Positions 36,704 through 45,290 of a stretch of DNA of 64,000 bases are shown here, one piece after another. The notes beneath the pieces were generated by a model. It was given only the letters and a program-made list of their open reading frames with translations, did no database searches and was not told where the DNA came from. This DNA comes from Paenibacillus curdlanolyticus YK9 (GTDB lineage Bacteria > Bacillota > Bacilli > Paenibacillales > Paenibacillaceae). Location: positions 1 to 64,000 of the forward strand of contig NZ_AEDD01000002.1 in the NCBI RefSeq assembly GCF_000179615.1, read 5' to 3'. Every line of letters starts with the position of its first letter. Position 1 is the first letter of the stretch. Position numbers and translations under genes: made by a program.

Positions 36704-38034
36704 AAGCTGTCATTATGGCAGGGGGCAAAGGGACCCGTCTGGGACAACGTACCCTGGATTTGCCGAAGCCGCTCGTCCCAGTTAACGGGAAGCCCGTGCT
36801 GGAGCATCAAATCGATAACTTTGCCCGATACGGAATCACGGAGATTTGGGTTGTTATCGGGCATCTTGGGGAGCAGATCGAGCAGCATTTGGGGGATGGC
36901 TCGCAATATGGCGTGAGCATCCGATACATACGCGAGGATCGGCCGCTCGGGACGGCGGGTGCGCTGCATGGCATGCAGGAGACGCTTGGCGAATCGTTCG
37001 TGCTTGCGTATGGCGATGTTGTATTTGATGTGAATTTGGGCCAAATGATCGACTATCATCTCGCGCATCATTGGCTGGGAACGCTCGCCGTGCATCCGAA
37101 CAACCATCCTTACGACAGCGATGTGCTGAAGGTCGGGGTCGACGGCACTGTGCAAGCGATCTATCCCAAAAACGAAAAGCGCGATTTCGATTATCGCAAC
37201 TGCGTCAATGCCGGATTATTCGTGCTGCGAAGCAGCCTGATTGCTGCTATTGCGCCGGATGCGAAGCAGGATCTAGAGAAGGATGTACTGACGCATCTCA
37301 TCGCGGAGGGAGCGATCGGCGCTTACAAAACGACGGAATATATGAAGGATATGGGGACGCCTGATCGGTTCGACAAGGTGCAGGCGCATATGGAGCAGGG
37401 CGTCGTGCATGCCAAAAACTTATCCCAGAAGCAAAAGGCGATATTCCTTGACCGCGACGGCACGATTAACCGGTATGTCGGGCTCGTGACGAATCCGGAT
37501 GCGCTGGAGCTGGAAACTTTCGTCATCGATGCGCTGAAGCGAATCAATGATTCGTCGTTCCTTTGCATTGTCGTTACGAACCAGCCGGTCGTAGCACGGA
37601 ATCTATGCACGGAGGAAGAGGTCGACCGCATTCACGATCGGATGGAGACGCTGCTGGGCAATGAAGGCGCGTATGTGGACGATATTTTATATTGTCCCCA
37701 TCATCCAGACAGAGGCTATCCGGAGGAAAATAAAGCGTATAAAATCGCATGCAGTTGCCGCAAGCCTGGCATCGGCATGGTCTTGGAGGCCGCAGGCCGA
37801 TATAACATCGATCTGTCCGCTTCCTATTTCATAGGCGATACGACCGTGGATATCCAAACCGGCTACAATGCGCAAACGACGACGATTCTGGTCGGCACGG
37901 GTCTAGGCGGCTCGGACGATAAGTATGCGATCGGGCCGGATTATACGGCCCAGCATCTGCTGGAGGCAGTGGACGGCATTTTGTCGGGCGCCTTCCAACC
38001 AAGGAGCGAAAGAAAATATGTCGAGCATAGCTGA
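36700..38034 (+). CDS. Fused heptose-1-phosphate nucleotidyltransferase (HddC-like) and heptose-bisphosphate phosphatase (GmhB-like)
   Basis: 444 residues with two enzymes. Residues 1-235: sugar-1-phosphate nucleotidyltransferase, with MAGGKGTRLG, LPKPLVPVNGKPVLEHQ, PLGTAGAL and the metal-binding YGDVVFD. Residues about 245-420: HAD phosphatase of the GmhB type, with FLDRDGTINR, VVTNQP, the zinc-loop pattern CPHH...CSC, the Lys in CRKPGIGM and FIGDTTVDI. Together these would remove the C7 phosphate from heptose 1,7-bisphosphate and activate the C1 phosphate, the last two steps after GmhA and HddA. The nucleotide (GDP, ADP or other) cannot be read from the sequence. ATGA overlaps tie it to the preceding GT5. 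Confidence 0.83.
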   Translation: MKAVIMAGGKGTRLGQRTLDLPKPLVPVNGKPVLEHQIDNFARYGITEIWVVIGHLGEQIEQHLGDGSQYGVSIRYIREDRPLGTAGALHGMQETLGESFVLAYGDVVFDVNLGQMIDYHLAHHWLGTLAVHPNNHPYDSDVLKVGVDGTVQAIYPKNEKRDFDYRNCVNAGLFVLRSSLIAAIAPDAKQDLEKDVLTHLIAEGAIGAYKTTEYMKDMGTPDRFDKVQAHMEQGVVHAKNLSQKQKAIFLDRDGTINRYVGLVTNPDALELETFVIDALKRINDSSFLCIVVTNQPVVARNLCTEEEVDRIHDRMETLLGNEGAYVDDILYCPHHPDRGYPEENKAYKIACSCRKPGIGMVLEAAGRYNIDLSASYFIGDTTVDIQTGYNAQTTTILVGTGLGGSDDKYAIGPDYTAQHLLEAVDGILSGAFQPRSERKYVEHS

Positions 38035-39838
38035 GCTATTATTGCAAACGAATGCCGCGGAGCAGTGGAAGCGAATCGGAACGGAGCGCAGAGTCGGCGT
38101 TCTAATGCCGCTTTCCAGCCTTTATTCGAGCCGCAGCGCAGGCGTTGGCGATTTTGAAGATTTGAAGCTGGCAGCGGATTGGTGCGCACGAACGGGCCAT
38201 ACCATTTTGCAGCTGCTGCCGCTTAACGATTATTACCATTCGCCTTATTCAACCTTCAGCTTGTTCGCGCTTGACCCGATGTATACGGCGCTTGATCGGC
38301 TGATTGGCGTGCCGCCAAGCGAGATAGCGCCTGAGATCGAAGCGATTCGCGAACGATTTCCAACCGGGCTAGGCTGCATCGATTATGACGTCAAGCAGGC
38401 GAAGCTCGATGCGCTGTATGCCGTTTTCACGAGGCTGGACAATGCTGAAGATCACATGGCTTACCAGGACTTCGCAGCGGAAAACCGTGATTGGCTCGAC
38501 GATTATGCCCTGTATACGGCGTTGAAATACGATTATTCCCCTTTCAGCTGGGAGCAGTGGGAACCGGAATATCGCGATGCGGAGCCATCGACGATGCTGG
38601 CGTTTACAGCGGCGAATGATGTGAGAATCCGTTTCGTGAAATGGCTGCAATGGCAGTTATATGAGCAGTTGAAAGCTGCCAAGCAGCATGCGAATGCGAT
38701 CGATGTACAGCTCATGGGCGATCTGTTCTATATCGTTTCCCGCGATAGCGCAGACGTATGGAAACGAAGAGAATGCTTCTGGCTCGATCTCGTGCCAGGC
38801 CTGCCTCCGGAGCCTGCGCATATGCAAGGCCAAAGGTGGGGCGACCAGCCGGTTTATCACTGGGATACGGTGACGGAAGCGGGCGGGCTGATGGAACGGC
38901 GCCTGCAATATTGCGAGCATTTTTATAACATTGCCCGGTTAGACACGGTATCCGCCTTATTCAAAATGTGGTACATCCCGCGATCGGCGCCGGATGAACT
39001 GCAGGGCGTTCCGGGCTTCTATTATCCGGATTCGTGCGGCGACTTCTCGCAGCGTGGACGGGATGCGCTTACTAAACTGCAGAGCTTCACCAGCATGCTG
39101 CTTTGTGCAGAAAACCTGTCTCCCGCATGCCTGGTCTATACGCCAGTCATTCGAGAGCTCGGCGTGCCGCCGATTAATTTCCAGCGCTGGGACAAGGATT
39201 GGGATGTCAGACATGATTTCATTCCGCCGAATGAGCTGCATCCGGTCACGATCTTCACGTTATCCAATCATGATACATCGTTATGGGCCGATTGGTGGGA
39301 GCGGGAAGCCGGTACGATTGACGCTTCGAAGCTCGAGAGCTTTTGCGAGCAGCATCAGCTGGACGCCGCTCGTATTCAGCGTCGATTGTTCGACGCGACG
39401 CGTTCCTCGGCAGGCAAATTGCGTTGGCGAGATACCGTGTCCACCCCGAAAAAGCTTGCTGAGTTAGTCGGTTTGCCGATGGAGCATATCGGCGCGTTCA
39501 TTCACGATTACCGCAATAGCTACGGCGAGAAAGAAAAGCTTTGGGCACAGATGAAACTCCAAGGGCCGATGCGCGAGAAGGCGGATCGCGAAATCATACA
39601 GAGCGCAATTGAACTCATCTTCTCCTCCAACGCGGTTTGGTCGATCGTCTCTATGCTGGATTACCTCTGCATGCTTGCGATCATCGACGGCGATTACGAT
39701 CAGTATCGGCTGAATCGGCCTGGGACGGAGCGAGGCCGTAACTGGACGCTGGCGCTTCCTGTTCCGCTTGAAGCTTTATTAGAAGAAAAGCATTGCAGTT
39801 CGATAAGGCAAATGATCGGGGCGGTGGCTGTGTCATGA
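38018..39838 (+). CDS. GH77 (4-alpha-glucanotransferase-like) protein, divergent copy
   Basis: 606 residues, MalQ-type (beta/alpha)8 fold. The opening SSLYSSRSAGVGDFEDL matches the MalQ N-terminus, and LMGDLFYIVSRDSADVW is a conserved block. Catalytic candidates: nucleophile Asp309 in ARLDT, acid/base Glu365 in CAENL and stabiliser Asp419 in SNHDT. The usual nucleophile motif is RIDH; here the residue after Asp is Thr310. The ATG at 38018 has AAGGAG upstream and overlaps the preceding gene by 17 bases; an earlier in-frame start at 37925 is inside that gene. It is coupled by ATGA to a second GH77 gene. Canonical substrate is alpha-1,4-glucan, but the operon suggests a modified glycan. Confidence 0.83.
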   Translation: MSSIAELLLQTNAAEQWKRIGTERRVGVLMPLSSLYSSRSAGVGDFEDLKLAADWCARTGHTILQLLPLNDYYHSPYSTFSLFALDPMYTALDRLIGVPPSEIAPEIEAIRERFPTGLGCIDYDVKQAKLDALYAVFTRLDNAEDHMAYQDFAAENRDWLDDYALYTALKYDYSPFSWEQWEPEYRDAEPSTMLAFTAANDVRIRFVKWLQWQLYEQLKAAKQHANAIDVQLMGDLFYIVSRDSADVWKRRECFWLDLVPGLPPEPAHMQGQRWGDQPVYHWDTVTEAGGLMERRLQYCEHFYNIARLDTVSALFKMWYIPRSAPDELQGVPGFYYPDSCGDFSQRGRDALTKLQSFTSMLLCAENLSPACLVYTPVIRELGVPPINFQRWDKDWDVRHDFIPPNELHPVTIFTLSNHDTSLWADWWEREAGTIDASKLESFCEQHQLDAARIQRRLFDATRSSAGKLRWRDTVSTPKKLAELVGLPMEHIGAFIHDYRNSYGEKEKLWAQMKLQGPMREKADREIIQSAIELIFSSNAVWSIVSMLDYLCMLAIIDGDYDQYRLNRPGTERGRNWTLALPVPLEALLEEKHCSSIRQMIGAVAVS

Positions 39839-41637
39839 ACAGAGCAATTAAGCAGTTAGAGAGAAAAACAGGCGTGTTCGCGCCTTTGTTTTCCGTTCAT
39901 TCCTCACGAAGCGCCGGCGTAGGCGACTTCGAGGATCTGAAGCGCGTTGTCGACTGGTGCGCCTTAACCGGCCAGTCGATTATTCAGCTGCTGCCGATGA
40001 ACGATCGTTTGACATCGGTTTATGCGCCATCCAGCTTATTCGCGTTGGAGCCGCAATATATGGCGATGGAGCGACTTATCGGCGTTGATCAGCATGTCGC
40101 TGAATTCGCGGCAGCGGCAGTTAGGCGGCAATATCCGGCGGGTCAAGGCTACGTAGATTATGCGGTAAAAGGCGAGAAGCTCAAGTGGCTTTACGAGCTG
40201 TTCGCTGCGATTGAAGAGCCGCTGCCCGAGGCGTATTTTGCATTCATCCATGAGCAAAGGGAATGGCTTCATGATTACGCGCTGTACAAGACGATCAAGC
40301 GCGAGCATTCCGAGGATCGCTGGGAGTATTGGGATGAGCCGCTCAGAGATCGGCATCCCGAAGCGCTCGCGGCGTTCGAGCGGAAGCATGAGAAGCGTCT
40401 TCAATTTTTCAAGTGGCTGCAATGGCAGTTGTTTGAGCAGTTCCGTGAAGCGAGAGCGTACGCCGAGTCACGCGGCGTCAGCTTAATGGGCGATTTTTTC
40501 TACATCGTCATGAGCGATAGCGTCGATACGTGGGCAAGCCGCGAGATGTTCCAATTGGATCGCTGTCCGGGCTTGCCGCCGGAGCCGGGCAGTCCGCGAG
40601 GGCAGCGATGGGATGACCAGCCGGTGTATAACTGGAAGCGGATGCAGGAGGATGGCTACCGGTTTCTAACCCGGCGGGTCACGTATCAGGAAAATTTCTT
40701 CCACATTCTGCGAATTGATCATATATCGTCCTTCTTCCGCGTGTGGAGCATTCCAGCGAACGAGCCGTGGGAAACGCTTGGCCTGAACGGGCGATATGAG
40801 CCTTCCACCTATTCGGAATGGGAAGAGCAAGGGAGAGCGATGCTCGAAGCGATGCGGCAGGGGACATCCATGATGTTTTGTGCGGAAAATCTCGGTCCAT
40901 TCACGACGTTCTTCACGCCAGTCGTTCGCGACCTAGGCATTCCGATCATTAACTTCCAGCGCTGGGAGAAGGATTATGACGGGACCTGCAAATTTAAAGC
41001 GCTGCAAGACTACGACGAATTGACGATGATTACCTTGTCCAATCATGACACCTCCTGCTGGACCGATTGGTGGGAAAACGAGGCGGGGACGGTCGAGGAC
41101 AGCTGGTTCCGGGAATATTGCGGTTATCTTGAGCTGCACTATGAGACCGTTCGGGACAAGCTATTTAATCTGGAGCAGTCCGCAAGCGGCAAGCTGCGAT
41201 GGCGGGATGATGTCGATACGGTGGACATTATGCTTGAACGTATTCAGCGGCATGCCTTCCAAGTGGCGGGGCTGATCCATCGTTATCACTGCACATTTCA
41301 AGAACGAGAGCAGCTAGCCAGCCAAGTGCTGGCGGGAATCGCCGATCCAGCGGAAACGGATAGCCGGCGAATGCTGCAAGCGGCGATGATCGGCGCGATG
41401 CGGTCGAACGCTGTATTTTGTGCCCATTCGATCATCGACTGGTTGGCTGTGCTCGGCTTAGTCGAGAAGGAGGCGGCAGCCGAGATGCGCATTAGCCGCC
41501 CGGGCATCGCGGATGTGAAGGATTGGTCGCTGACGATCCCGATTCCGATTGAGAAGCTGCTGGAGGATGCGGTAGTCGCGGAAGCGAGGCGGATTGTAGA
41601 GGCGGGGCGAGTAAGCCAAGTGGAGAGCGTGAGCTAG
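39835..41637 (+). CDS. GH77 (4-alpha-glucanotransferase-like) protein, canonical copy
   Basis: 600 residues. All GH77 catalytic elements are present: RIDH with Asp295, CAENLG with Glu351 and SNHDT with Asp405. LMGDFFYIVMSDSVDTW and the N-terminal SSRSAGVGDFEDL match its neighbour closely, so the two genes are duplicates that have diverged. Transfer of alpha-1,4-linked segments, or cyclisation, is the family reaction. It is the last gene of the operon. No clear terminator follows; the next 200 bases contain a riboswitch. The pairing of a canonical with a less canonical copy mirrors the two GT5 genes. Confidence 0.85.
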   Translation: MNRAIKQLERKTGVFAPLFSVHSSRSAGVGDFEDLKRVVDWCALTGQSIIQLLPMNDRLTSVYAPSSLFALEPQYMAMERLIGVDQHVAEFAAAAVRRQYPAGQGYVDYAVKGEKLKWLYELFAAIEEPLPEAYFAFIHEQREWLHDYALYKTIKREHSEDRWEYWDEPLRDRHPEALAAFERKHEKRLQFFKWLQWQLFEQFREARAYAESRGVSLMGDFFYIVMSDSVDTWASREMFQLDRCPGLPPEPGSPRGQRWDDQPVYNWKRMQEDGYRFLTRRVTYQENFFHILRIDHISSFFRVWSIPANEPWETLGLNGRYEPSTYSEWEEQGRAMLEAMRQGTSMMFCAENLGPFTTFFTPVVRDLGIPIINFQRWEKDYDGTCKFKALQDYDELTMITLSNHDTSCWTDWWENEAGTVEDSWFREYCGYLELHYETVRDKLFNLEQSASGKLRWRDDVDTVDIMLERIQRHAFQVAGLIHRYHCTFQEREQLASQVLAGIADPAETDSRRMLQAAMIGAMRSNAVFCAHSIIDWLAVLGLVEKEAAAEMRISRPGIADVKDWSLTIPIPIEKLLEDAVVAEARRIVEAGRVSQVESVS

Positions 41638-41716
41638 TCGCTATCTAGGCTATTACATTATTTAGAAATAACTTGTAAATAATCAAACCATTGTGTAAAA
41701 TCTTCATCAGAATGAA

Positions 41717-41786
41717 CCTGTGTGTTACTGGCGCGAACATGGTGAACCATGAGGGAGCGCACAGGATAACAGCCGTACGCCTGGGC
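41717..41786 (+). promoter_or_regulatory. ZTP riboswitch (pfl RNA)
   Basis: The aptamer core matches the ZTP class: stem CCTGTGTG / CGCACAGG, the conserved segment TTACTGGCGCGAAC, a short ATGGT-GAA-ACCAT hairpin, GAGGGAGCGC, a pseudoknot-side segment and the signature CGCCTGGGC ending at 41785. A terminator follows directly. ZTP/ZMP accumulate when 10-formyl-THF is low, and the downstream gene encodes the AICAR (ZMP) formyltransferase, the usual target. Confidence 0.85.
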
Positions 41787-41822
41787 AAAGTATTCGGACT
41801 TTCAGTCTGAATACTTTTTTTA
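41787..41822 (+). terminator. Riboswitch expression-platform terminator
   Basis: AAAGTATTCGGACT / AGTCTGAATACTTT with one wobble, then a T-run. Ligand binding upstream should prevent its formation and turn on the gene at 41845. Confidence 0.85.
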
Positions 41823-41844
41823 TTTTCGGAGAGGGGTTTTTGAG

Positions 41845-43011
41845 ATGGAAGAAGTGAAATTGCGCTATGGCATGAATCCACATCAAAAAAACGCGAAGAT
41901 GTACGCCGGAGAAAGTCTGCCCATTAAGATTCTAAATGGCGACGCCAGTTACATTAACCTGCTGGATGCATTAAATGCGTTCCAGCTTGTGCGAGAGCTG
42001 AGGACAAGCACGGGTCAACCGGCAGCGGCCTCTTTCAAGCATGTAAGCCCAGCTGGAGCAGCGGTATATTCTCCGTTGTGCGACTCGCTTACGAAAGCTT
42101 ATTTTGTGGAAGGCTTATCGTTATCTCCACTGGCTACCGCTTACGCGAGGGCGAGAGGCGCGGACCGAATGTCCTCCTTCGGCGACTGCGCGGCTTTTAG
42201 CGACAAGGTGGATGTATCGGTAGCGAATTTGCTGAAAAAAGAAGTGTCCGACCTCATTGTTGCGCCAGGCTACGACGAGGATGCACTGCTCCTTCTAAAG
42301 CAGAAAAAGAACGGCAATTATCTGATTATAGAAATCGACCCTGCCTATCGGCCAAACCCAATTGAACAAAGATCCGTGTTCGGCATTACGATGGAGCAAG
42401 AACGAAATGCAGCGGAAATCACGGACGATATTTTTGCTACTCTTGTAACGGAACAACGAGCATTGCCTGATAACGCGAAGAGGGATCTGCTGGTTGCGAT
42501 GATTACGCTCAAATACACGCAATCCAACTCCGTTTGTTTTGCGCTGGACGGTCAAACGATTGGGATTGGCGCAGGGCAGCAATCACGGATTCACTGCACT
42601 CGCCTTGCCGCCGGCAAAGCGGACAATTGGCGGTTGCGCCAGCATCCCATTGTTCAGCGAATGATGTTCCGTTCTGGATTATCTCGTGCGGAAATAAACA
42701 ATGCGATTGATGGCTGGACGAATGAGGATTTTACGCTTGCTGAAGAAAAGCAATGGAGACGATATTTTGAGGTGGTGCCAGAGAGGCTGACGAAAGAGGA
42801 GAAACAACATTGGCTGGCAGGGCTGAGAGAGGTTTCGTATGCTTCCGACGCTTTTCTGCCTTTCCGCGATAATATTGATCGAGCTGCGCAGAGCGGCGTT
42901 CGGTATGTCGTGCAAGCCGGAAATTCGCTCCGAGATGAGCAGGTGATAGAGGCCGCTAACGAATATGGAATGGTAATGGCTTATTCGAATATTCGGTTAT
43001 TTCATCATTAA
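41845..43011 (+). CDS. Stand-alone AICAR formyltransferase (PurH C-terminal-type)
   Basis: 388 residues. Formylates AICAR (ZMP) with 10-formyl-THF in purine synthesis. Family segments: LRYGMNPHQKNA, the catalytic Lys-His in AASFKHVSPAGAA, MSSFGDCAAFSDKVD, IVAPGYDEDAL, KYTQSNSVCFA, IGIGAGQQSRIHCTRLA and DAFLPFRDNIDRA. The IMP-cyclohydrolase (MGS-like) domain of bifunctional PurH is missing, so a separate enzyme or the full PurH elsewhere must finish the pathway. Start ATG 41845 follows GGAGAGGGG. It is controlled by the ZTP riboswitch upstream and probably works when folate is limiting. Confidence 0.9.
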   Translation: MEEVKLRYGMNPHQKNAKMYAGESLPIKILNGDASYINLLDALNAFQLVRELRTSTGQPAAASFKHVSPAGAAVYSPLCDSLTKAYFVEGLSLSPLATAYARARGADRMSSFGDCAAFSDKVDVSVANLLKKEVSDLIVAPGYDEDALLLLKQKKNGNYLIIEIDPAYRPNPIEQRSVFGITMEQERNAAEITDDIFATLVTEQRALPDNAKRDLLVAMITLKYTQSNSVCFALDGQTIGIGAGQQSRIHCTRLAAGKADNWRLRQHPIVQRMMFRSGLSRAEINNAIDGWTNEDFTLAEEKQWRRYFEVVPERLTKEEKQHWLAGLREVSYASDAFLPFRDNIDRAAQSGVRYVVQAGNSLRDEQVIEAANEYGMVMAYSNIRLFHH

Positions 43012-43041
43012 AACATGTTGATTCACCGGATAATCAGAAAG

Positions 43042-43070
43042 GGCAGCCAGATGATCTGACTGCCTTTTTT
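43042..43070 (+). terminator. Intrinsic terminator
   Basis: GGCAG-CCAGA / TCTGA-CTGCC stem followed by six T, after the AICAR formyltransferase gene. Confidence 0.8.
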
Positions 43071-43107
43071 CAATGGAATACTATGTTATTATGTTCTGAT
43101 TAGCAAC

Positions 43108-43539
43108 CTAACCTTCATACGACAGACAGCCCGCGATAACCATGCCGACCGCGACAGAAATGACGAGAATCAGCAGACCAACCGCGATATTGTTGTTATC
43201 AACGGCAGACACGATCGTCACCTTGACGTGCGTCATTTTACCAACCAGAATCGAAATGCCCTCCGCAATATAGAAGAGGACGATGAGCGCCACGATTCCG
43301 ATTAAGCCCCAGATCAGCATATCCGACAGGGACACCGAGTTTTCCGCCGCTGCGCGTACGACGATGGCAAGCCCAATCAGCCTTCCGCCCAACGAAAGCG
43401 CCGCCGATACATTTCCTTTGAAAATTAATGCAAACTCTTTATTTTTCGTCGTAATTTCGAATAGGAACAGACCTACGATCAGAATCGCGAACCCTACCAA
43501 TGCATAAGAAATGAAATCCACATACAAATTATCGCTCAT
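43108..43539 (-). CDS. DUF350 (YjfL-like) membrane protein
   Basis: 143 residues, four membrane segments. The segment GRLIGLAIVVRAAAENS between helices two and three is a DUF350/UPF0719 hallmark. E. coli YjfL belongs to the same family. Function unknown. It is the last gene of a trio that also encodes a glutathionylspermidine-synthase-like protein and a Ser-rich lipoprotein. Confidence 0.82.
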   Translation of the reverse strand: MSDNLYVDFISYALVGFAILIVGLFLFEITTKNKEFALIFKGNVSAALSLGGRLIGLAIVVRAAAENSVSLSDMLIWGLIGIVALIVLFYIAEGISILVGKMTHVKVTIVSAVDNNNIAVGLLILVISVAVGMVIAGCLSYEG

Positions 43540-43558
43540 TGCTTATAACTCCCTTTGT

Positions 43559-44809
43559 TTATGTTTTAGTAATGCCTATCGGTAAAAAATAGGATAAATT
43601 GTCCGTGATGCGATTGCCGACTCGGATGCCGATCGCTCCAGCCTGACCGCCAATGAGGAAGCTGCCGAACATGACAGAGCCATGCTTGATGCCTGATTCC
43701 GTATGGAAATTCGTCGTCGGCAGTTCAATGTACTGCTGATAGACAGGCAGGAAGTGCGTATACGAATCATTCGCATCCTTCAATTCCAGCTCGCCTTGCC
43801 CGTTGAAAATCGTCACCGTATCGCCTTCTCTGCCGAAGGAAGGCTTGCTAACGTAGGGCGTATTGCTGCTCAAGAACGAATCCGGCTCTAAATAGGTCGG
43901 CAAAAAATAAGCTTCAATCCATCCAAGCTCGGTCTCGTCGAAAAACGGATTTCGTTCCTCATACAATCCCCAGATGACGGCCTGCACCGCCTTGGACTGC
44001 AATAAGAAGGCGGAGGGAGGATTCACGACCGCAACCTTGTCTTGCTGGATCAGCTCCAGCAGCCACAAGCCGATCGGATTGCCTTCCTCATCGTGATCCT
44101 CGATCAGATTTTCGATGGGGAACGTTTGCCGATAGAGTATGTCAACCCGGTCACCGTTGTCATCATAAAGTCCGTCATGCTGCACGATTTGCAGCTGATC
44201 CAGCGGGACAAACCGTGCTGGAATATTCGACAAGCCCATTAAGTAAGCAGCTGTATTGGCATCCTCGACATTATCCTGATGCGCAGTAAACACGACATTC
44301 GGACTCGAAAGATCGAAGTCCACTTGCAGCCGGTCGAGGCTTTCGACGATCGCCCTTTCGACCGCTAAAGCGAGCTGGCGCTCATAGCCAGCATTCGGAT
44401 TGGGCAAGTCAAACGCTTCACACACGAGGCTATTAATCGCATGAAGCTCCTTAATGAATGTCGGCGTGTCCGCGTTGATTTCCAAGCATTTGAACGTATC
44501 GTTCTGCTGCACGAGGTCCAGCCTTGCAATTACGCTCTCGACGGATAGGTGATTCAGTCGAATGTAGGGGAGCGTTTCGGGCGGGAAGCCGAGATCGAGC
44601 AGCGTCTTGTCGTCGACGGCACGAAGCAGTTGGGCGGTTTTGAAAAAAATATGCCCGATGCGCTGCGTCGCTTCTCGAATCCTTAATACATCTTCCTTCG
44701 CTACTTCGTAGACGTCGAATAGCGAGTATTCTTGCCCATACAGATCAGCCCAATAGTCGGGAATAGCGTCGTAAAATCGTTTGCGTCGTTCAGCGTGTTC
44801 CGTATCCAT
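43559..44809 (-). CDS. Glutathionylspermidine-synthase-family ATP-grasp protein (YjfC-like)
   Basis: 416 residues. Diagnostic segments: CLEINADTPTF, NVVFTAHQDNVEDANTAAYL, VDILYRQTFPIENL, YVSKPSFGREGDTVTIFNG (ATP-grasp core) and the C-terminal GSFLIGGQAGAIGIRVGNRITDN. The family forms amide bonds between a carboxylate and an amine; E. coli YjfC and YgiC are stand-alone members without known substrates. Start at ATG 44809, 7 bases after the lipoprotein stop; a longer reading to 44848 overlaps that gene. Neighbours match E. coli yjfL/yjfM/yjfC. Confidence 0.85.
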   Translation of the reverse strand: MDTEHAERRKRFYDAIPDYWADLYGQEYSLFDVYEVAKEDVLRIREATQRIGHIFFKTAQLLRAVDDKTLLDLGFPPETLPYIRLNHLSVESVIARLDLVQQNDTFKCLEINADTPTFIKELHAINSLVCEAFDLPNPNAGYERQLALAVERAIVESLDRLQVDFDLSSPNVVFTAHQDNVEDANTAAYLMGLSNIPARFVPLDQLQIVQHDGLYDDNGDRVDILYRQTFPIENLIEDHDEEGNPIGLWLLELIQQDKVAVVNPPSAFLLQSKAVQAVIWGLYEERNPFFDETELGWIEAYFLPTYLEPDSFLSSNTPYVSKPSFGREGDTVTIFNGQGELELKDANDSYTHFLPVYQQYIELPTTNFHTESGIKHGSVMFGSFLIGGQAGAIGIRVGNRITDNLSYFLPIGITKT

Positions 44810-44816
44810 TGGCGAC

Positions 44817-45155
44817 TTAGCCTCCGCTGCTGAAGCTGCCTTTGCCAAATCCGGAGCTCTTCTTCGGCGTTAACGTCGACTTGTACGATTTGTAAGAACT
44901 ATCTTTGTGCAAGGAGGAACTGGAAGAATAATAACGATTATTATGATAATAAGACCGATAGTGGGATGAGCTTGAATCGTCACACTCATAGACGCCTTGC
45001 GTGCTGTTCCATTCCCAATCGTTGCAACTGATATCGTTCGGCGGCCTTGGCGGAGATGGCTCCGGATAGGTCGTCTGGCCGCATCCCGACATCGCCGACG
45101 CCACGGCTACCGTTGAAATGCCCAGCATCACTTTTTTGGTTAAACTGCTCTTCAT
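44817..45155 (-). CDS. Ser/Tyr-rich lipoprotein (YjfM/DUF1190-like position)
   Basis: 112 residues. Lipoprotein signal ending AMSGC (Cys about 25). Then CNDWEWNSTQGVYECDDSSS, a low-complexity Ser/Tyr/His/Lys region and a C-terminal GFGKGSFSSGG. The Cys pair and the Ser-rich GFG tail resemble DUF1190 (YgiB/YjfM) proteins, which co-occur with YjfC/YgiC-type enzymes. Start ATG 45155 follows GGAGGG; an in-frame start at 45173 precedes the ribosome site. Probably on the outer face of the membrane. Function unknown. Confidence 0.72.
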   Translation of the reverse strand: MKSSLTKKVMLGISTVAVASAMSGCGQTTYPEPSPPRPPNDISCNDWEWNSTQGVYECDDSSSSHYRSYYHNNRYYSSSSSLHKDSSYKSYKSTLTPKKSSGFGKGSFSSGG

Positions 45156-45290
45156 GAACAAAAGACCCTCCAATTAAAAATTCAAATCGTCTTTCATTAT
45201 AAAACACATAGAAAAAGAATAGAGCAAAAAACGAAATATTTCTCAAAAAAATGGTATCATTTTAAAAAATGGAACTTGGAGTGATCGACC

